The notes under the pieces are model-generated. The model made no database searches. It was not told where the DNA came from and saw only the letters and a list, made by a program, of their open reading frames with translations. DNA of 7,841 bases from NCBI GenBank assembly GCA_000432255.1, contig HF989910.1, positions 1 to 7,841 on the forward strand. Direction: 5' to 3'. The translations under genes were made by a program, and so were the position numbers. Below are positions 1 to 6,263 of this stretch, piece after piece; the stretch's first letter is position 1; each line of letters starts with the position of its first letter. This DNA comes from Acholeplasma sp. CAG:878 (GTDB lineage: Bacteria > Bacillota_I > Bacilli_A > RF39 > UBA660).

Positions 1-49
1 TTAAATAATAACACACAACTATTTATTTTTCAAGTTTTTTATTAAACAA

Positions 50-77
50 AATAAATATAGCAATTACTATATTTATT
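50..77 (-). terminator. Probable intrinsic terminator of the regulator-pilin operon
   Basis: A perfect 11-bp inverted repeat (50-60 with 67-77) encloses a 6-base loop (61-66). On the minus strand the stem is followed by TTTGTTT. It overlaps the TAA stop of the pilin-like gene at 73-75. The stem is almost all A-T, so its strength is uncertain. The remaining bases out to position 1 are AT-rich and show no gene that I can support. Confidence 0.6.
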
Positions 78-459
78 CATAACCTTTTGTTTTATACTTT
101 GTACCACACTTAACAAAGCCTTCATAATCAATTTTTTCATTTTTATTAATTATTAATCCATAACCACTACAAGATATACCTTTATAAGTAATTTCTTCCA
201 ATAATCCTTCATCCATAAGTGTTTTTAAATTAACTCTATATTGAGCATTTTCTTTTAAATCAATTTGGTGGTTTTGATAATATTTTTGACTAGCAGTTAT
301 TACTTTATTTTCTAGTTTACTATTTTGAGTACTAGAACTAGTCACATCACCTTTAAATTTAGTATTAATCATCATAGAAACAAATACTAAAGCTAACATT
401 AAAACAACTACAATAGCCATCATAGCTTGCATTCCCCATCCACGATTATTTAGTTTCAA
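73..459 (-). CDS. Pilin-like (pseudopilin-type) membrane-anchored small protein
   Basis: This is a 128-residue protein of uncertain exact function. It has a short leader with K2 and R6, a Gly-rich junction (NRGWG, residues 5-9) and one hydrophobic helix at about residues 10-32, followed by a soluble, probably extracellular domain. That is the layout of type IV pilins and pseudopilins, processed after a glycine and assembled through the helix. The canonical FTLIE stretch is absent and there is no acidic residue at mature position +5, so processing by a prepilin peptidase is not certain. C97 (in CSGY) and C118 (in KCG) could form a disulfide, and the C-terminal CSGY...KCG...GY pattern resembles small pilin-domain proteins of gut Bacillota as I remember them. 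Translation starts at TTG 457-459, preceded by AGGAA six bases upstream. The start overlaps the upstream regulator's stop by four bases (TTGA), so the two are probably translationally coupled. A plain signal-anchored protein is the alternative. Confidence 0.6.
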   Translation of the reverse strand: MKLNNRGWGMQAMMAIVVVLMLALVFVSMMINTKFKGDVTSSSTQNSKLENKVITASQKYYQNHQIDLKENAQYRVNLKTLMDEGLLEEITYKGISCSGYGLIINKNEKIDYEGFVKCGTKYKTKGYE

Positions 460-1109
460 AATAAGTTCCTCTCTTCCTTCTCTTCATTAAAACGATATAA
501 TTTAGCTGGTCTTCCTGTATATCCTTCATTTAATTCACCAGTTGGAATGATATAACCTAAATTAATTAACTTTTTTCTAAAGTTTCTTCTATCAATTTTA
601 ATATTTAATACACTTTCATATATTTTTTGTAGTTCTGGTAGTGCGAAATCACTTGGAAACAATATTTTTAAAATATTGCTATTAATTATTCTTTGTTTTA
701 AAGTTTTGATTAATTCAGATACAATCAAATTATGATCATAACCCAACTTAGGAATTTCATTAATATCAAACCATTCCATTTCAACTTTTCTTTCTTCTTG
801 CTTTAATTTTAATGTCATTATGTCAACTAAAGCTAAATAAGAAGTTGCTACTACCCTTGATTTTTCATAATGTGATACATCACTAAACGTGTTAACTTGT
901 TCAAAATACATATCTGGCAATCCTAATTGATTAATTACTCTACTAACATTTTCTTCTAATGATTCATCAATCTTCAAAAATTCTCCTGGTAGTACCCAAT
1001 ATCCTTTGTAAGGTTCACTTTTTTTACGCATTAAAAGTAATTTTATTTTTCCTTGATTAGCTGTAAAAATACCAACTAATGATTCCATAAACAATTTATT
1101 TTGATTCAT
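456..1109 (-). CDS. NrtR-like transcriptional regulator (degenerate Nudix domain plus winged helix)
   Basis: The protein has 217 residues. Residues about 10-130 form a Nudix fold (VGIF, then GYWVLPGEFLKIDESLEE at 36-53). Residues about 140-210 match the C-terminal winged helix of NrtR-type regulators, including DRRNFRKKL (173-181) and GRPAKLYRF (199-207). NrtR proteins use the Nudix domain as a ligand sensor, ADP-ribose in characterised NAD-pathway members, and bind operators with the winged helix. The catalytic REUxEExGU part of the Nudix box reads SRVINQLGL here (56-64), so hydrolase activity is very unlikely and a sensing role is favoured. The ligand cannot be read from the sequence, because related regulators sense other compounds. 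The start is ATG 1107-1109, four bases after AGGAGG. The open frame extends to a TTG at 1169, but that codon is part of the -35 box. The gene has its own promoter and a coupled pilin-like gene downstream. Confidence 0.85.
   Translation of the reverse strand: MNQNKLFMESLVGIFTANQGKIKLLLMRKKSEPYKGYWVLPGEFLKIDESLEENVSRVINQLGLPDMYFEQVNTFSDVSHYEKSRVVATSYLALVDIMTLKLKQEERKVEMEWFDINEIPKLGYDHNLIVSELIKTLKQRIINSNILKILFPSDFALPELQKIYESVLNIKIDRRNFRKKLINLGYIIPTGELNEGYTGRPAKLYRFNEEKEERNLF
466..470 (-). promoter_or_regulatory. Ribosome binding site for the TTG-started pilin-like gene
   Basis: AGGAA lies six bases upstream of the TTG at 457-459, within a purine-rich stretch (GAAGGAAGAGAGGAA) inside the end of the regulator gene. 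No in-frame ATG precedes the basic leader, so this site supports the TTG start. Confidence 0.6.
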
Positions 1110-1112
1110 AAG

Positions 1113-1121
1113 TCCTCCTTT
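1113..1121 (-). promoter_or_regulatory. Strong ribosome binding site fixing the regulator start
   Basis: AAAGGAGGA ends three bases before ATG 1107-1109 and is a near-perfect Shine-Dalgarno match. It shows that the 20 additional upstream codons in this frame are not translated. Confidence 0.85.
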
Positions 1122-1129
1122 GTGTTTAA

Positions 1130-1143
1130 AATACAATAGTATT
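1130..1143 (-). promoter_or_regulatory. Candidate operator palindrome over the regulator promoter
   Basis: AATAC-AATA-GTATT is a 14-base perfect-arm palindrome (arms 1130-1134 and 1139-1143). It overlaps the -10 box and the expected transcription start near 1134. Its position suits autorepression by the adjacent winged-helix regulator. In such AT-rich DNA a five-base arm can arise by chance, so this is a candidate only. Confidence 0.35.
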
Positions 1144-1169
1144 ATAATGCAAATATTAAAATTTGTCAA
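1141..1169 (-). promoter_or_regulatory. Consensus SigA-type promoter of the regulator-pilin operon
   Basis: On the minus strand, TTGACA (1164-1169) and TATAAT (1141-1146) are both exact consensus hexamers with a 17-base spacer. Transcription should start near 1134, about 25 bases before the ATG. The -35 box shares two bases with the T-run of the preceding terminator. A promoter this perfect would be strong unless repressed, which fits control by the encoded regulator. Confidence 0.9.
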
Positions 1170-1194
1170 AAAAAAAGTGTATTAAACACTTTTT
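1168..1194 (-). terminator. Intrinsic terminator after the lipoprotein gene
   Basis: A 9-bp perfect stem (1172-1180 with 1186-1194) has a 5-base loop (1181-1185). On the minus strand the run of nine T's spans 1176-1168, partly within the stem. The lipoprotein TAA (1193-1195) lies in the first arm. The plus-strand reading also ends in five T's, but no plus-strand gene is present to use it. Confidence 0.85.
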
Positions 1195-2035
1195 ATAGTT
1201 CATCATCAATGTCGTAATCAAAATCTTCGTCGTAACTATCGCCATCAATAGCATTTTTAATAACATCTTCTGGGATTTCAACTTTAGTATTGTTGTGGTT
1301 TGTAAATTCGATTGTAATGTTTAATGTTTTAAATGCACTTAAATCAAATTTACTATTTGCAAGTTCATCTTTAGCAAGTTCAGCAGCTTTACTTAAAACA
1401 TCAACAAAATCAACTATTACTTTTGCTATATTGTTATTTTGGTTAAGATAAACATCGATTTTAAATTCAATTCCAGTTTTTTCAAATTCTTGTTCAAAAT
1501 CTTTAGCAATTTGTTCTAATAAGTTATCATTGATGATTATTTGATAATGTTTTAAACTATCTTCTTCACCAATATATTTAACTGTATCATCAGTTAAATA
1601 CTTATCAACATACTTTTTAGCTTCTTCGTTATATTTAGACATATCAAGATTTAAACTTTCACCTAAATTTTCATTAACTTTAACCCAGCCCTTATTTTCT
1701 TCATATTCATATGAAGTATAAACAGTAACTGTTTTATCGTTTAAAGTCATATAAACTTCAGTATCAGTTGGTAAAAAAGCGTTTTTGTCTATTTTCGCAT
1801 ATGCTTTAATACCATCTTTTGAATCCAACTTAAGTGTCATTGGAAGAGAAACATCAACTGACATTCCTTCTGATTCAACTTTTGCATTTGCTGTAGCTTT
1901 AGCTTCGAATGATGTTAGTTCAGAAACCATAGCTTTTTTAAATACTTCTAATTTACTTTCTTCTGCAGTTTTCCCACAACCTGTTATTCCTAATCCCAAG
2001 AATAAACATGCCAACAATAACAACTTCTTTTTCAA
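1193..2035 (-). CDS. Predicted secreted lipoprotein, LolA/LppX-like (DUF6612-type) fold suspected
   Basis: This 280-residue protein begins with a classic lipoprotein signal peptide: MKKK, a Leu-rich core, then the lipobox ITGC with the lipidated cysteine at C20. It should be anchored to the outer face of the membrane. The mature part has alternating beta-type segments with 'SF.AK' and 'YMTLNDKTVTVYTSYEYEE'-style strands, and ends in a markedly acidic tail (residues about 265-280, mostly D and E). The overall pattern resembles Gram-positive lipoproteins of the DUF6612/LolA-like group, but I recognise it only by style and the substrate is unknown. The start is TTG 2033-2035, with AGGAG nine bases upstream. 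The first internal Met is residue 43 at earliest, which would remove the signal peptide. It lies 49 bases after miaB, with a possible own promoter, and ends in a strong terminator. Confidence 0.75.
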   Translation of the reverse strand: MKKKLLLLACLFLGLGITGCGKTAEESKLEVFKKAMVSELTSFEAKATANAKVESEGMSVDVSLPMTLKLDSKDGIKAYAKIDKNAFLPTDTEVYMTLNDKTVTVYTSYEYEENKGWVKVNENLGESLNLDMSKYNEEAKKYVDKYLTDDTVKYIGEEDSLKHYQIIINDNLLEQIAKDFEQEFEKTGIEFKIDVYLNQNNNIAKVIVDFVDVLSKAAELAKDELANSKFDLSAFKTLNITIEFTNHNNTKVEIPEDVIKNAIDGDSYDEDFDYDIDDEL

Positions 2036-2044
2036 AATATCACA

Positions 2045-2049
2045 CTCCT
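2045..2049 (-). promoter_or_regulatory. Ribosome binding site for the TTG-started lipoprotein gene
   Basis: AGGAG lies nine bases before the TTG at 2033-2035. It supports this start, since no ATG lies between it and the signal peptide. Confidence 0.7.
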
Positions 2050-2055
2050 AATATA

Positions 2056-2084
2056 AATATATCACAAAAAAGGAATTTAAACAA
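2056..2084 (-). promoter_or_regulatory. Possible extended -10 promoter for the lipoprotein gene
   Basis: The minus strand shows TTGTTT (2079-2084), a 17-base spacer and TATATT (2056-2061), with the TG of an extended -10 element just before it. The -35 matches only TTG of the consensus. The predicted start, near 2049, would fall on the first base of the Shine-Dalgarno sequence and give a leader of about 14 bases. Read-through from miaB is also possible, because I see no convincing terminator between the two genes. Confidence 0.45.
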
Positions 2085-3506
2085 CTATTTTTTACAAATT
2101 TCGCCATTCAAACTCCAAGTTTTAGTAGAGGTTATTTTAACATCCACAATTTTTCCAATATATTCATAACTGCCGTTAACATTTACTAATTTCATTGTAT
2201 CAGTATATCCCATTAACATATCGTTATTTTTAGAACTAAATCCTTCGATTAAAACTGGAACAGTTTTACCCAAATATTTTTTATTGTTCATATTTGAATA
2301 TTCATTAATCAACTTATTTAAAGTCTGTAAACGAGCTTCTTTTGTTTCTATTGATACATTATCTTCCATTTTAGCAGCTGGCGTTCCTATTCTAGGTGAA
2401 AAAATAAATGTAAAAGCAGAATCGTATTTACAATAATTAACAACATCCAAAGTATCTTTAAAATCCTCATCTGTCTCATTTGGAAAACCAACAATTATGT
2501 CAGTTGTTAAACAAACATCGGGTATTTTTTCTTTTATCTTGTCAACTAAGTTTAAATATTCTTCTTTTGTATATCTTCTTCCCATCAATTTCAAAACCTT
2601 ATTACTACCGCTTTGTAGTGGTAAGTGAATATAAGGCATAATATTTTCATATTTACTAATTACTTCTAACATATCATCGTTGAAATCCCAAGGATGACTT
2701 GTTACAAATCTAATTCTTTCAATATTTGTTTTAGCAACGCTTTCTAATAGAGCAGCCATACCATATGATAAATTTAAATCTTTTCCATACGCATTAACAT
2801 TTTGTCCTAATAATGTTACTTCCTTATAACCTTGTTCTTTTAATTCTAAAACTTCTTTAATAATATCTTCTTTTAATCTACTTCTTTGTCGTCCTCTAGT
2901 ATAAGGAACTATACAATATGTACAAAATTTATCACAACCATACATAATATTAACCCAAGCTTTATATTTACTATCTCGTTTTACAGGTATATTTTCAATT
3001 ACTTCACCTTCACATGAATAAACTTCCATATTTTGTTTTTTAGTATTATAAGTTTTTTCTATTATATTAGGTAAATTAACAATATTATGCGTTCCAAAAA
3101 CAAAGTCAAGCCATTTGTATTTTTCCAATATTTCATTTGCGATAACTTCTTCTTGTGCCATACAGCCACCAAAACCAACTAAAATCTCTTTAGTTTGTTT
3201 TAAATGCTTAATTCTACCTAAAAGTCCAAACACTTTATTGTGTGCATTTTCTCTAATCGCACAAGTATTCAAAATAATTAAATCGGCATCTTCCATAACA
3301 TCTGTTTTAGTAAAACTCATACTTTCTAAAATCGCACTCATGTTTTCTGAATCGTGTTCATTCATCTGACAACCATAAGTTTTAATAAAATATTTTTTAT
3401 TTTTTCCAATTTCTTTTTGGGCATTAGTTACTTTATATAAATCATTTCTAATTAAAATTTTATTTTTAGTTCTTTTTCTAGCAATATCCAAATTAGGAGT
3501 TAACAT
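2085..3506 (-). CDS. miaB: tRNA-2-methylthio-N6-dimethylallyladenosine synthase MiaB
   Basis: MiaB is a radical-SAM methylthiotransferase. It adds a methylthio group to i6A37 in tRNAs that read codons starting with U, acting after MiaA. The 473-residue protein has all three expected parts. The N-terminal UPF0004 domain carries three cluster cysteines: C46 in YGCQMNEHDSE, C82 in NTCAIRE and C115 in GGCMAQ. The radical-SAM core carries CDKFCTYC (C191, C195, C198) followed by PYTRGRQRSR, the MiaB signature. The C-terminal TRAM RNA-binding domain spans about residues 408-470. The QMNEHDSE and TRGRQRS motifs favour MiaB over the relatives MtaB and RimO. Residues 1-37 form a basic N-terminal extension, as in Bacillus MiaB. 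The start is ATG 3504-3506, with AAGGAAG seven bases upstream. Only 14 bases separate it from the RNase J-like gene, so the two are co-transcribed. No active-site change is seen. Confidence 0.95.
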   Translation of the reverse strand: MLTPNLDIARKRTKNKILIRNDLYKVTNAQKEIGKNKKYFIKTYGCQMNEHDSENMSAILESMSFTKTDVMEDADLIILNTCAIRENAHNKVFGLLGRIKHLKQTKEILVGFGGCMAQEEVIANEILEKYKWLDFVFGTHNIVNLPNIIEKTYNTKKQNMEVYSCEGEVIENIPVKRDSKYKAWVNIMYGCDKFCTYCIVPYTRGRQRSRLKEDIIKEVLELKEQGYKEVTLLGQNVNAYGKDLNLSYGMAALLESVAKTNIERIRFVTSHPWDFNDDMLEVISKYENIMPYIHLPLQSGSNKVLKLMGRRYTKEEYLNLVDKIKEKIPDVCLTTDIIVGFPNETDEDFKDTLDVVNYCKYDSAFTFIFSPRIGTPAAKMEDNVSIETKEARLQTLNKLINEYSNMNNKKYLGKTVPVLIEGFSSKNNDMLMGYTDTMKLVNVNGSYEYIGKIVDVKITSTKTWSLNGEICKK

Positions 3507-3520
3507 AAAATCACTTCCTT

Positions 3521-5155
3521 CTAAATTTCTTGCAACATAATTAAAACCATTGGTTTACATTCTGTTTGTTGATAAAAATATTTTCCAACCTTATCTCTTA
3601 TCTCATTTCTTGTTCTTGTATAATCGATATAGTATTGTTTAGTATTATTTTTTATAATATCACTAACCATTTTCGCAGCTTCATTTATTAAATCAATATT
3701 ATCTTTTCCAAAAATAAATCCTTTTGATATAACTTCTGGGCCTACTAAAACCTTTTTAGTACCTTTATCGATTGTAGCAATTACTAATACTATTCCATTA
3801 TCGCCTAACATTTCTCTATCTTTAATTACTACTTCTGATACATCACCAACAGTTTTTCCATCAACTAATACTTCATCAGCATTAACATTTTCTTTTGTTG
3901 GATTTAAAATACCATTTTCAATAATGCTCACTTGCCCATTTAAAGATAAAATAATATTTTCATCACTCATCCCAAGTTGTTTTGCTATATTAGCATTATC
4001 TACTTGATAACGATATTCACCAATTACTGGAAAATAATATTTTGGTTTCATTAAGTCAAGCATCAACATCAAATCTTCACTTGAAGCATGAAGTGACGGA
4101 AATTCTTTAGCTGAAATAGTAATTAAGTTAATATCTTTTTTAGCAATTTCATCAAATATCATAGTTGCCGTCTTTTCCATACCATCATATACAGGAGAAG
4201 CAAATACTATCGTATCATCATTTCTTAATACCGTAAATTTATCATATCCATTAACAATTCTTTTAATGTTGGAAAAAGGTTTTTCTCTTTCATCGGAAAT
4301 TAAAACAATAATATTTTCTTCTTTTACCTGATGAATATTTTTTATTCTTGCTTTGTCAAACTCGATATAACCATTATCAATTGCATTTACAATTATTTGT
4401 TCTAATTTTTTACCAATTATTACGATATTTCTTTCAGTTTCCATAACACTTTTCAATATTTCTTGAATTCTATTAATTTGACCTGTATAAATATTAAATA
4501 AAATTCTTTTATCATAAGTGTTTATAATTTCATTTATATAATTAAAACAACGGTGAGAAGGCGTAGTATAACCTCTTCTATAAGATAGTACTGATTCACT
4601 TAATAAACACAATACACCTTGTTTTCCGATATAAGCTAATTTTCCAATATCTGTTTTATAATGTCCTAACATTGATGGATCAAAAGCAAAATTACTAGTA
4701 TATACAATTGCTCCATCCGAAGTATTTAAAACAAATCCAACACTATCAGGTACATTATGAGTTAAAGTAATAGGAAATACTGAACATTTACCAAAATTAA
4801 TTTTTTTATAAGGTTTTATTTCTACTAAATCAGAATATTCATCTAAATCTTCCTTTAACATATCAAGAGTAAATTTTGTACCGTATATTTTAACTCCTTT
4901 TAAATCTTCTTTCATATCGGGAATTGCTCCTATTTGTTCATCATGACCATGACTTAAGAATATACCTTTTATTCTTTTTTTATTTTCAACTAAATAGTCA
5001 TAATTAGGTATGATATAATCTATTCCTAACATTCTATCATCAGCATATTTAAGTCCAGCATCAAAAACAAATATATCTTGATTTACTTCAATTACATACA
5101 TGTTTTTGCCAGTTTCATTTAATCCACCTAAGGCAAACATTTTTATTTTAGCCAT
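3521..5155 (-). CDS. rnj: RNase J family protein with a degenerate active site (J2-like, probable pseudoenzyme)
   Basis: The fold and length (544 residues) fit RNase J, a metallo-beta-lactamase/beta-CASP ribonuclease of mRNA decay and rRNA maturation. The N-terminus (FALGGLNETGKNMYVIE, from residue 7), the H133-NVPDSVG motif, the beta-CASP region and the C-terminal domain ending TECKPMVLIMLQEI are recognisable. The metal site is not intact. The HxHxDH motif reads HGHDEQ (69-74), so Asp and His are replaced by E73 and Q74. The TGDF aspartate is N155 (YTSNF). The SGH segment near the HAS motif (356-361) is shortened and lacks its second His. PVHGE is PVIGE, with I378 replacing His. Active RNase J1 needs these residues for two metal ions, so I infer weak or no nuclease activity and a structural role, like the poorly active J2 partner of J1 in Bacillus. 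The start is ATG 5153-5155, with AAAGGAG seven bases upstream. miaB follows after 14 bases. Confidence 0.88.
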   Translation of the reverse strand: MAKIKMFALGGLNETGKNMYVIEVNQDIFVFDAGLKYADDRMLGIDYIIPNYDYLVENKKRIKGIFLSHGHDEQIGAIPDMKEDLKGVKIYGTKFTLDMLKEDLDEYSDLVEIKPYKKINFGKCSVFPITLTHNVPDSVGFVLNTSDGAIVYTSNFAFDPSMLGHYKTDIGKLAYIGKQGVLCLLSESVLSYRRGYTTPSHRCFNYINEIINTYDKRILFNIYTGQINRIQEILKSVMETERNIVIIGKKLEQIIVNAIDNGYIEFDKARIKNIHQVKEENIIVLISDEREKPFSNIKRIVNGYDKFTVLRNDDTIVFASPVYDGMEKTATMIFDEIAKKDINLITISAKEFPSLHASSEDLMLMLDLMKPKYYFPVIGEYRYQVDNANIAKQLGMSDENIILSLNGQVSIIENGILNPTKENVNADEVLVDGKTVGDVSEVVIKDREMLGDNGIVLVIATIDKGTKKVLVGPEVISKGFIFGKDNIDLINEAAKMVSDIIKNNTKQYYIDYTRTRNEIRDKVGKYFYQQTECKPMVLIMLQEI

Positions 5156-5190
5156 AATTTTTCTCCTTTCTTTTTTTATTTAAAATTAAA

Positions 5191-5228
5191 AGACTAATTA
5201 ATTATATCAAAAAATAATTAATTAGTCT
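5191..5228 (-). terminator. Intrinsic terminator of the sigG-ylmC operon
   Basis: A perfect 15-bp inverted repeat (5191-5205 with 5214-5228) has an 8-base loop (5206-5213). On the minus strand it is followed by TTTTAATTTT. Its first arm overlaps the ylmC stop codon (5227-5229) by two bases. The stem is mostly A-T, but its length makes chance unlikely. The plus-strand side is not followed by T's, so it serves the minus strand. Confidence 0.8.
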
Positions 5229-5229
5229 A
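5201..5229 (-). promoter_or_regulatory. Extended -10 promoter for rnj-miaB, nested in the ylmC terminator
   Basis: The minus strand shows TAGACT (5224-5229, four of six matches to TTGACA), a 17-base spacer and an exact TATAAT (5201-5206) preceded by TGA, giving the extended element TGATATAAT. Transcription would start near 5194 and leave a leader of about 39 bases before the rnj ATG. The same bases form the sigG-ylmC terminator hairpin. RNA started here contains only the distal part of the second arm, so it would not form that hairpin. Confidence 0.7.
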
Positions 5230-5445
5230 GATAGATACTAAAATTACATCCTCACCTATTTTTCTTATTTGTTCCCACTTTATTCTTAATTCATCTTTGC
5301 TAGATAACCTTGATAATAAAAACTTGCTTCGTTCAACTACTAAATAACTGATTTTACCATCATCAATTACAATATCTATAATATTTCCAATCAACTTACC
5401 ATCTAATGTAATAATATCTTTAGATTGTAATTCAGATAAATTCAT
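5227..5445 (-). CDS. ylmC: YlmC/YmxH family PRC-barrel sporulation protein
   Basis: This 72-residue protein is a single small PRC-barrel. It starts with MNLSELQSKDII, continues with a GKLIGNIIDIVID strand pair (residues 16-28) and finishes with W57-EQIRKIGEDVILVSI, the typical YlmC/YmxH ending. Family members are about 80 residues and are often encoded next to sigG or within the sigE-sigG-ylm region. Their molecular role in sporulation is not well defined. The protein is cytoplasmic, with no signal peptide or membrane segment. The start is ATG 5443-5445, with AGGTGG four bases upstream. It lies 26 bases after sigG, so it belongs to the same transcript and is probably made in the forespore. 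The match to the YlmC side rather than YmxH rests mainly on the sigG neighbour. Confidence 0.82.
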   Translation of the reverse strand: MNLSELQSKDIITLDGKLIGNIIDIVIDDGKISYLVVERSKFLLSRLSSKDELRIKWEQIRKIGEDVILVSI

Positions 5446-5471
5446 ATGACCACCTACTATTAGAGTATATG

Positions 5472-6245
5472 CTATTTCATGACCTTTTTCATAGTATCTA
5501 AACCATTTTTTTCAATTCTTGAGATTTGGGCTTGCGAAATACCTATTTCTTCTGATAGTTCTACTTGTGTTTTTCCTTCAAAAAACCTTTGCAATATAAT
5601 ATATCTTTCTTTAGGTTTTAATTTATCAATTGCTTCCCTCATCATTAAAGACATATCTATTCCTATTTTATCACTTTTGTCAGCTAATGTTTCTTGTAAA
5701 TATATTGTATCCCCACCATCATTATAAATAGGTTCAGACATGCTAATAGCTTCTCTCATAGCGTCTAATGCATTATTTACTTCGATTTCTTCTAATCCTA
5801 ACTCTTTTGCAATCATTTTATTAGATGGTTCCATATTTAACTCATTAGTTAATCTTTCTTTCACCTTTAATGCTTTATAAGCTATATCTTTAATACTTCT
5901 TGCAACTCTTAGACTACTATTATCTCTTAGATATCTTTTTACTTCTCCTAATATCATTGGAACAGCATAAGTTGAAAATCTAACTCCCTGATTTAAATCA
6001 AAATTATCAATTGCCTTTATTAAACCAATACATCCAACTTGAAATAAATCATCCATATTATCAGTACGATTATTATACTTCTTTAAGATTGATAAAACTA
6101 GTTTTAAATTACCATTGATTAGTTCTTGTTTAGAAATTTCACATCCATTTTGATAAGATATAAATAGGTTTGTCATTTCTTCATTACTTAATACTTTAAT
6201 ATTCGCAGTATTCACGCCACATATTTCTACTCTATGGCGTGCCAT
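5472..6245 (-). CDS. sigG: RNA polymerase sporulation sigma factor SigG
   Basis: SigG directs late forespore transcription during endospore formation (spore coat-proximal, germination and DNA-protection genes). The 257-residue protein carries the SigG-specific N-terminus VEICGVNT (6-13), which SigF lacks. It then has region 2 (DDLFQVGCIGLIKAIDNF, 65-82, and FSTYAVPMILGEVKRYLRDN, 90-109), region 3 (SIKDIAYKALKVKERL, 117-132) and region 4.2 with the helix-turn-helix (KTQVELSEEIGISQAQISRIE, 225-245). The EPIYNDGGD segment at 171-179 is also typical. N44 in INGN corresponds to Bacillus N45, which I recall as important for inhibition by the anti-sigma factor CsfB/Gin. The start is ATG 6243-6245, with AGGAGG four bases upstream. 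A SigF/SigG-like promoter precedes it and ylmC follows. Unusually, the upstream neighbour is smc rather than sigE. No truncation or frameshift is seen. Confidence 0.95.
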   Translation of the reverse strand: MARHRVEICGVNTANIKVLSNEEMTNLFISYQNGCEISKQELINGNLKLVLSILKKYNNRTDNMDDLFQVGCIGLIKAIDNFDLNQGVRFSTYAVPMILGEVKRYLRDNSSLRVARSIKDIAYKALKVKERLTNELNMEPSNKMIAKELGLEEIEVNNALDAMREAISMSEPIYNDGGDTIYLQETLADKSDKIGIDMSLMMREAIDKLKPKERYIILQRFFEGKTQVELSEEIGISQAQISRIEKNGLDTMKKVMK

Positions 6246-6263
6246 AATGCCTCCTTTCTTTTT

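Noticed and set aside
456..458. Possible use of the Mycoplasma code (TGA as Trp), given the Mollicutes-like features.
   Set aside because: Tryptophans in conserved positions are TGG (for example in GYW of the regulator and HPW of MiaB), and the genes read through without in-frame TGA. The regulator's terminal TGA alone cannot decide it, since TAA follows two codons later, but nothing supports reassignment.
1110..1169. An extended start for the regulator at TTG 1167-1169, adding 20 residues.
   Set aside because: Those codons cover the TTGACA and TATAAT boxes and the AAAGGAGGA site, and a correctly placed Shine-Dalgarno precedes ATG 1107-1109.
1785..2051. Plus-strand open frames at 1785-2051, 3115-3369, 5479-5727 and 6375-6755.
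   Set aside because: Each lies antisense inside a well-recognised minus-strand gene, has no Shine-Dalgarno or domain pattern, and looks like a by-product of AT-rich coding sequence.
2050..2100. A terminator between miaB and the lipoprotein gene.
   Set aside because: Only a 6-base A/T pairing with a long loop can be drawn, and no stable stem precedes a T-run, so I did not call one.
5201..5220. AT-rich repeated TTAATTAAT tracts as an origin or transposon end.
   Set aside because: They are fully explained as the arms of the terminator hairpin. No direct repeats, DnaA boxes or transposase accompany them.
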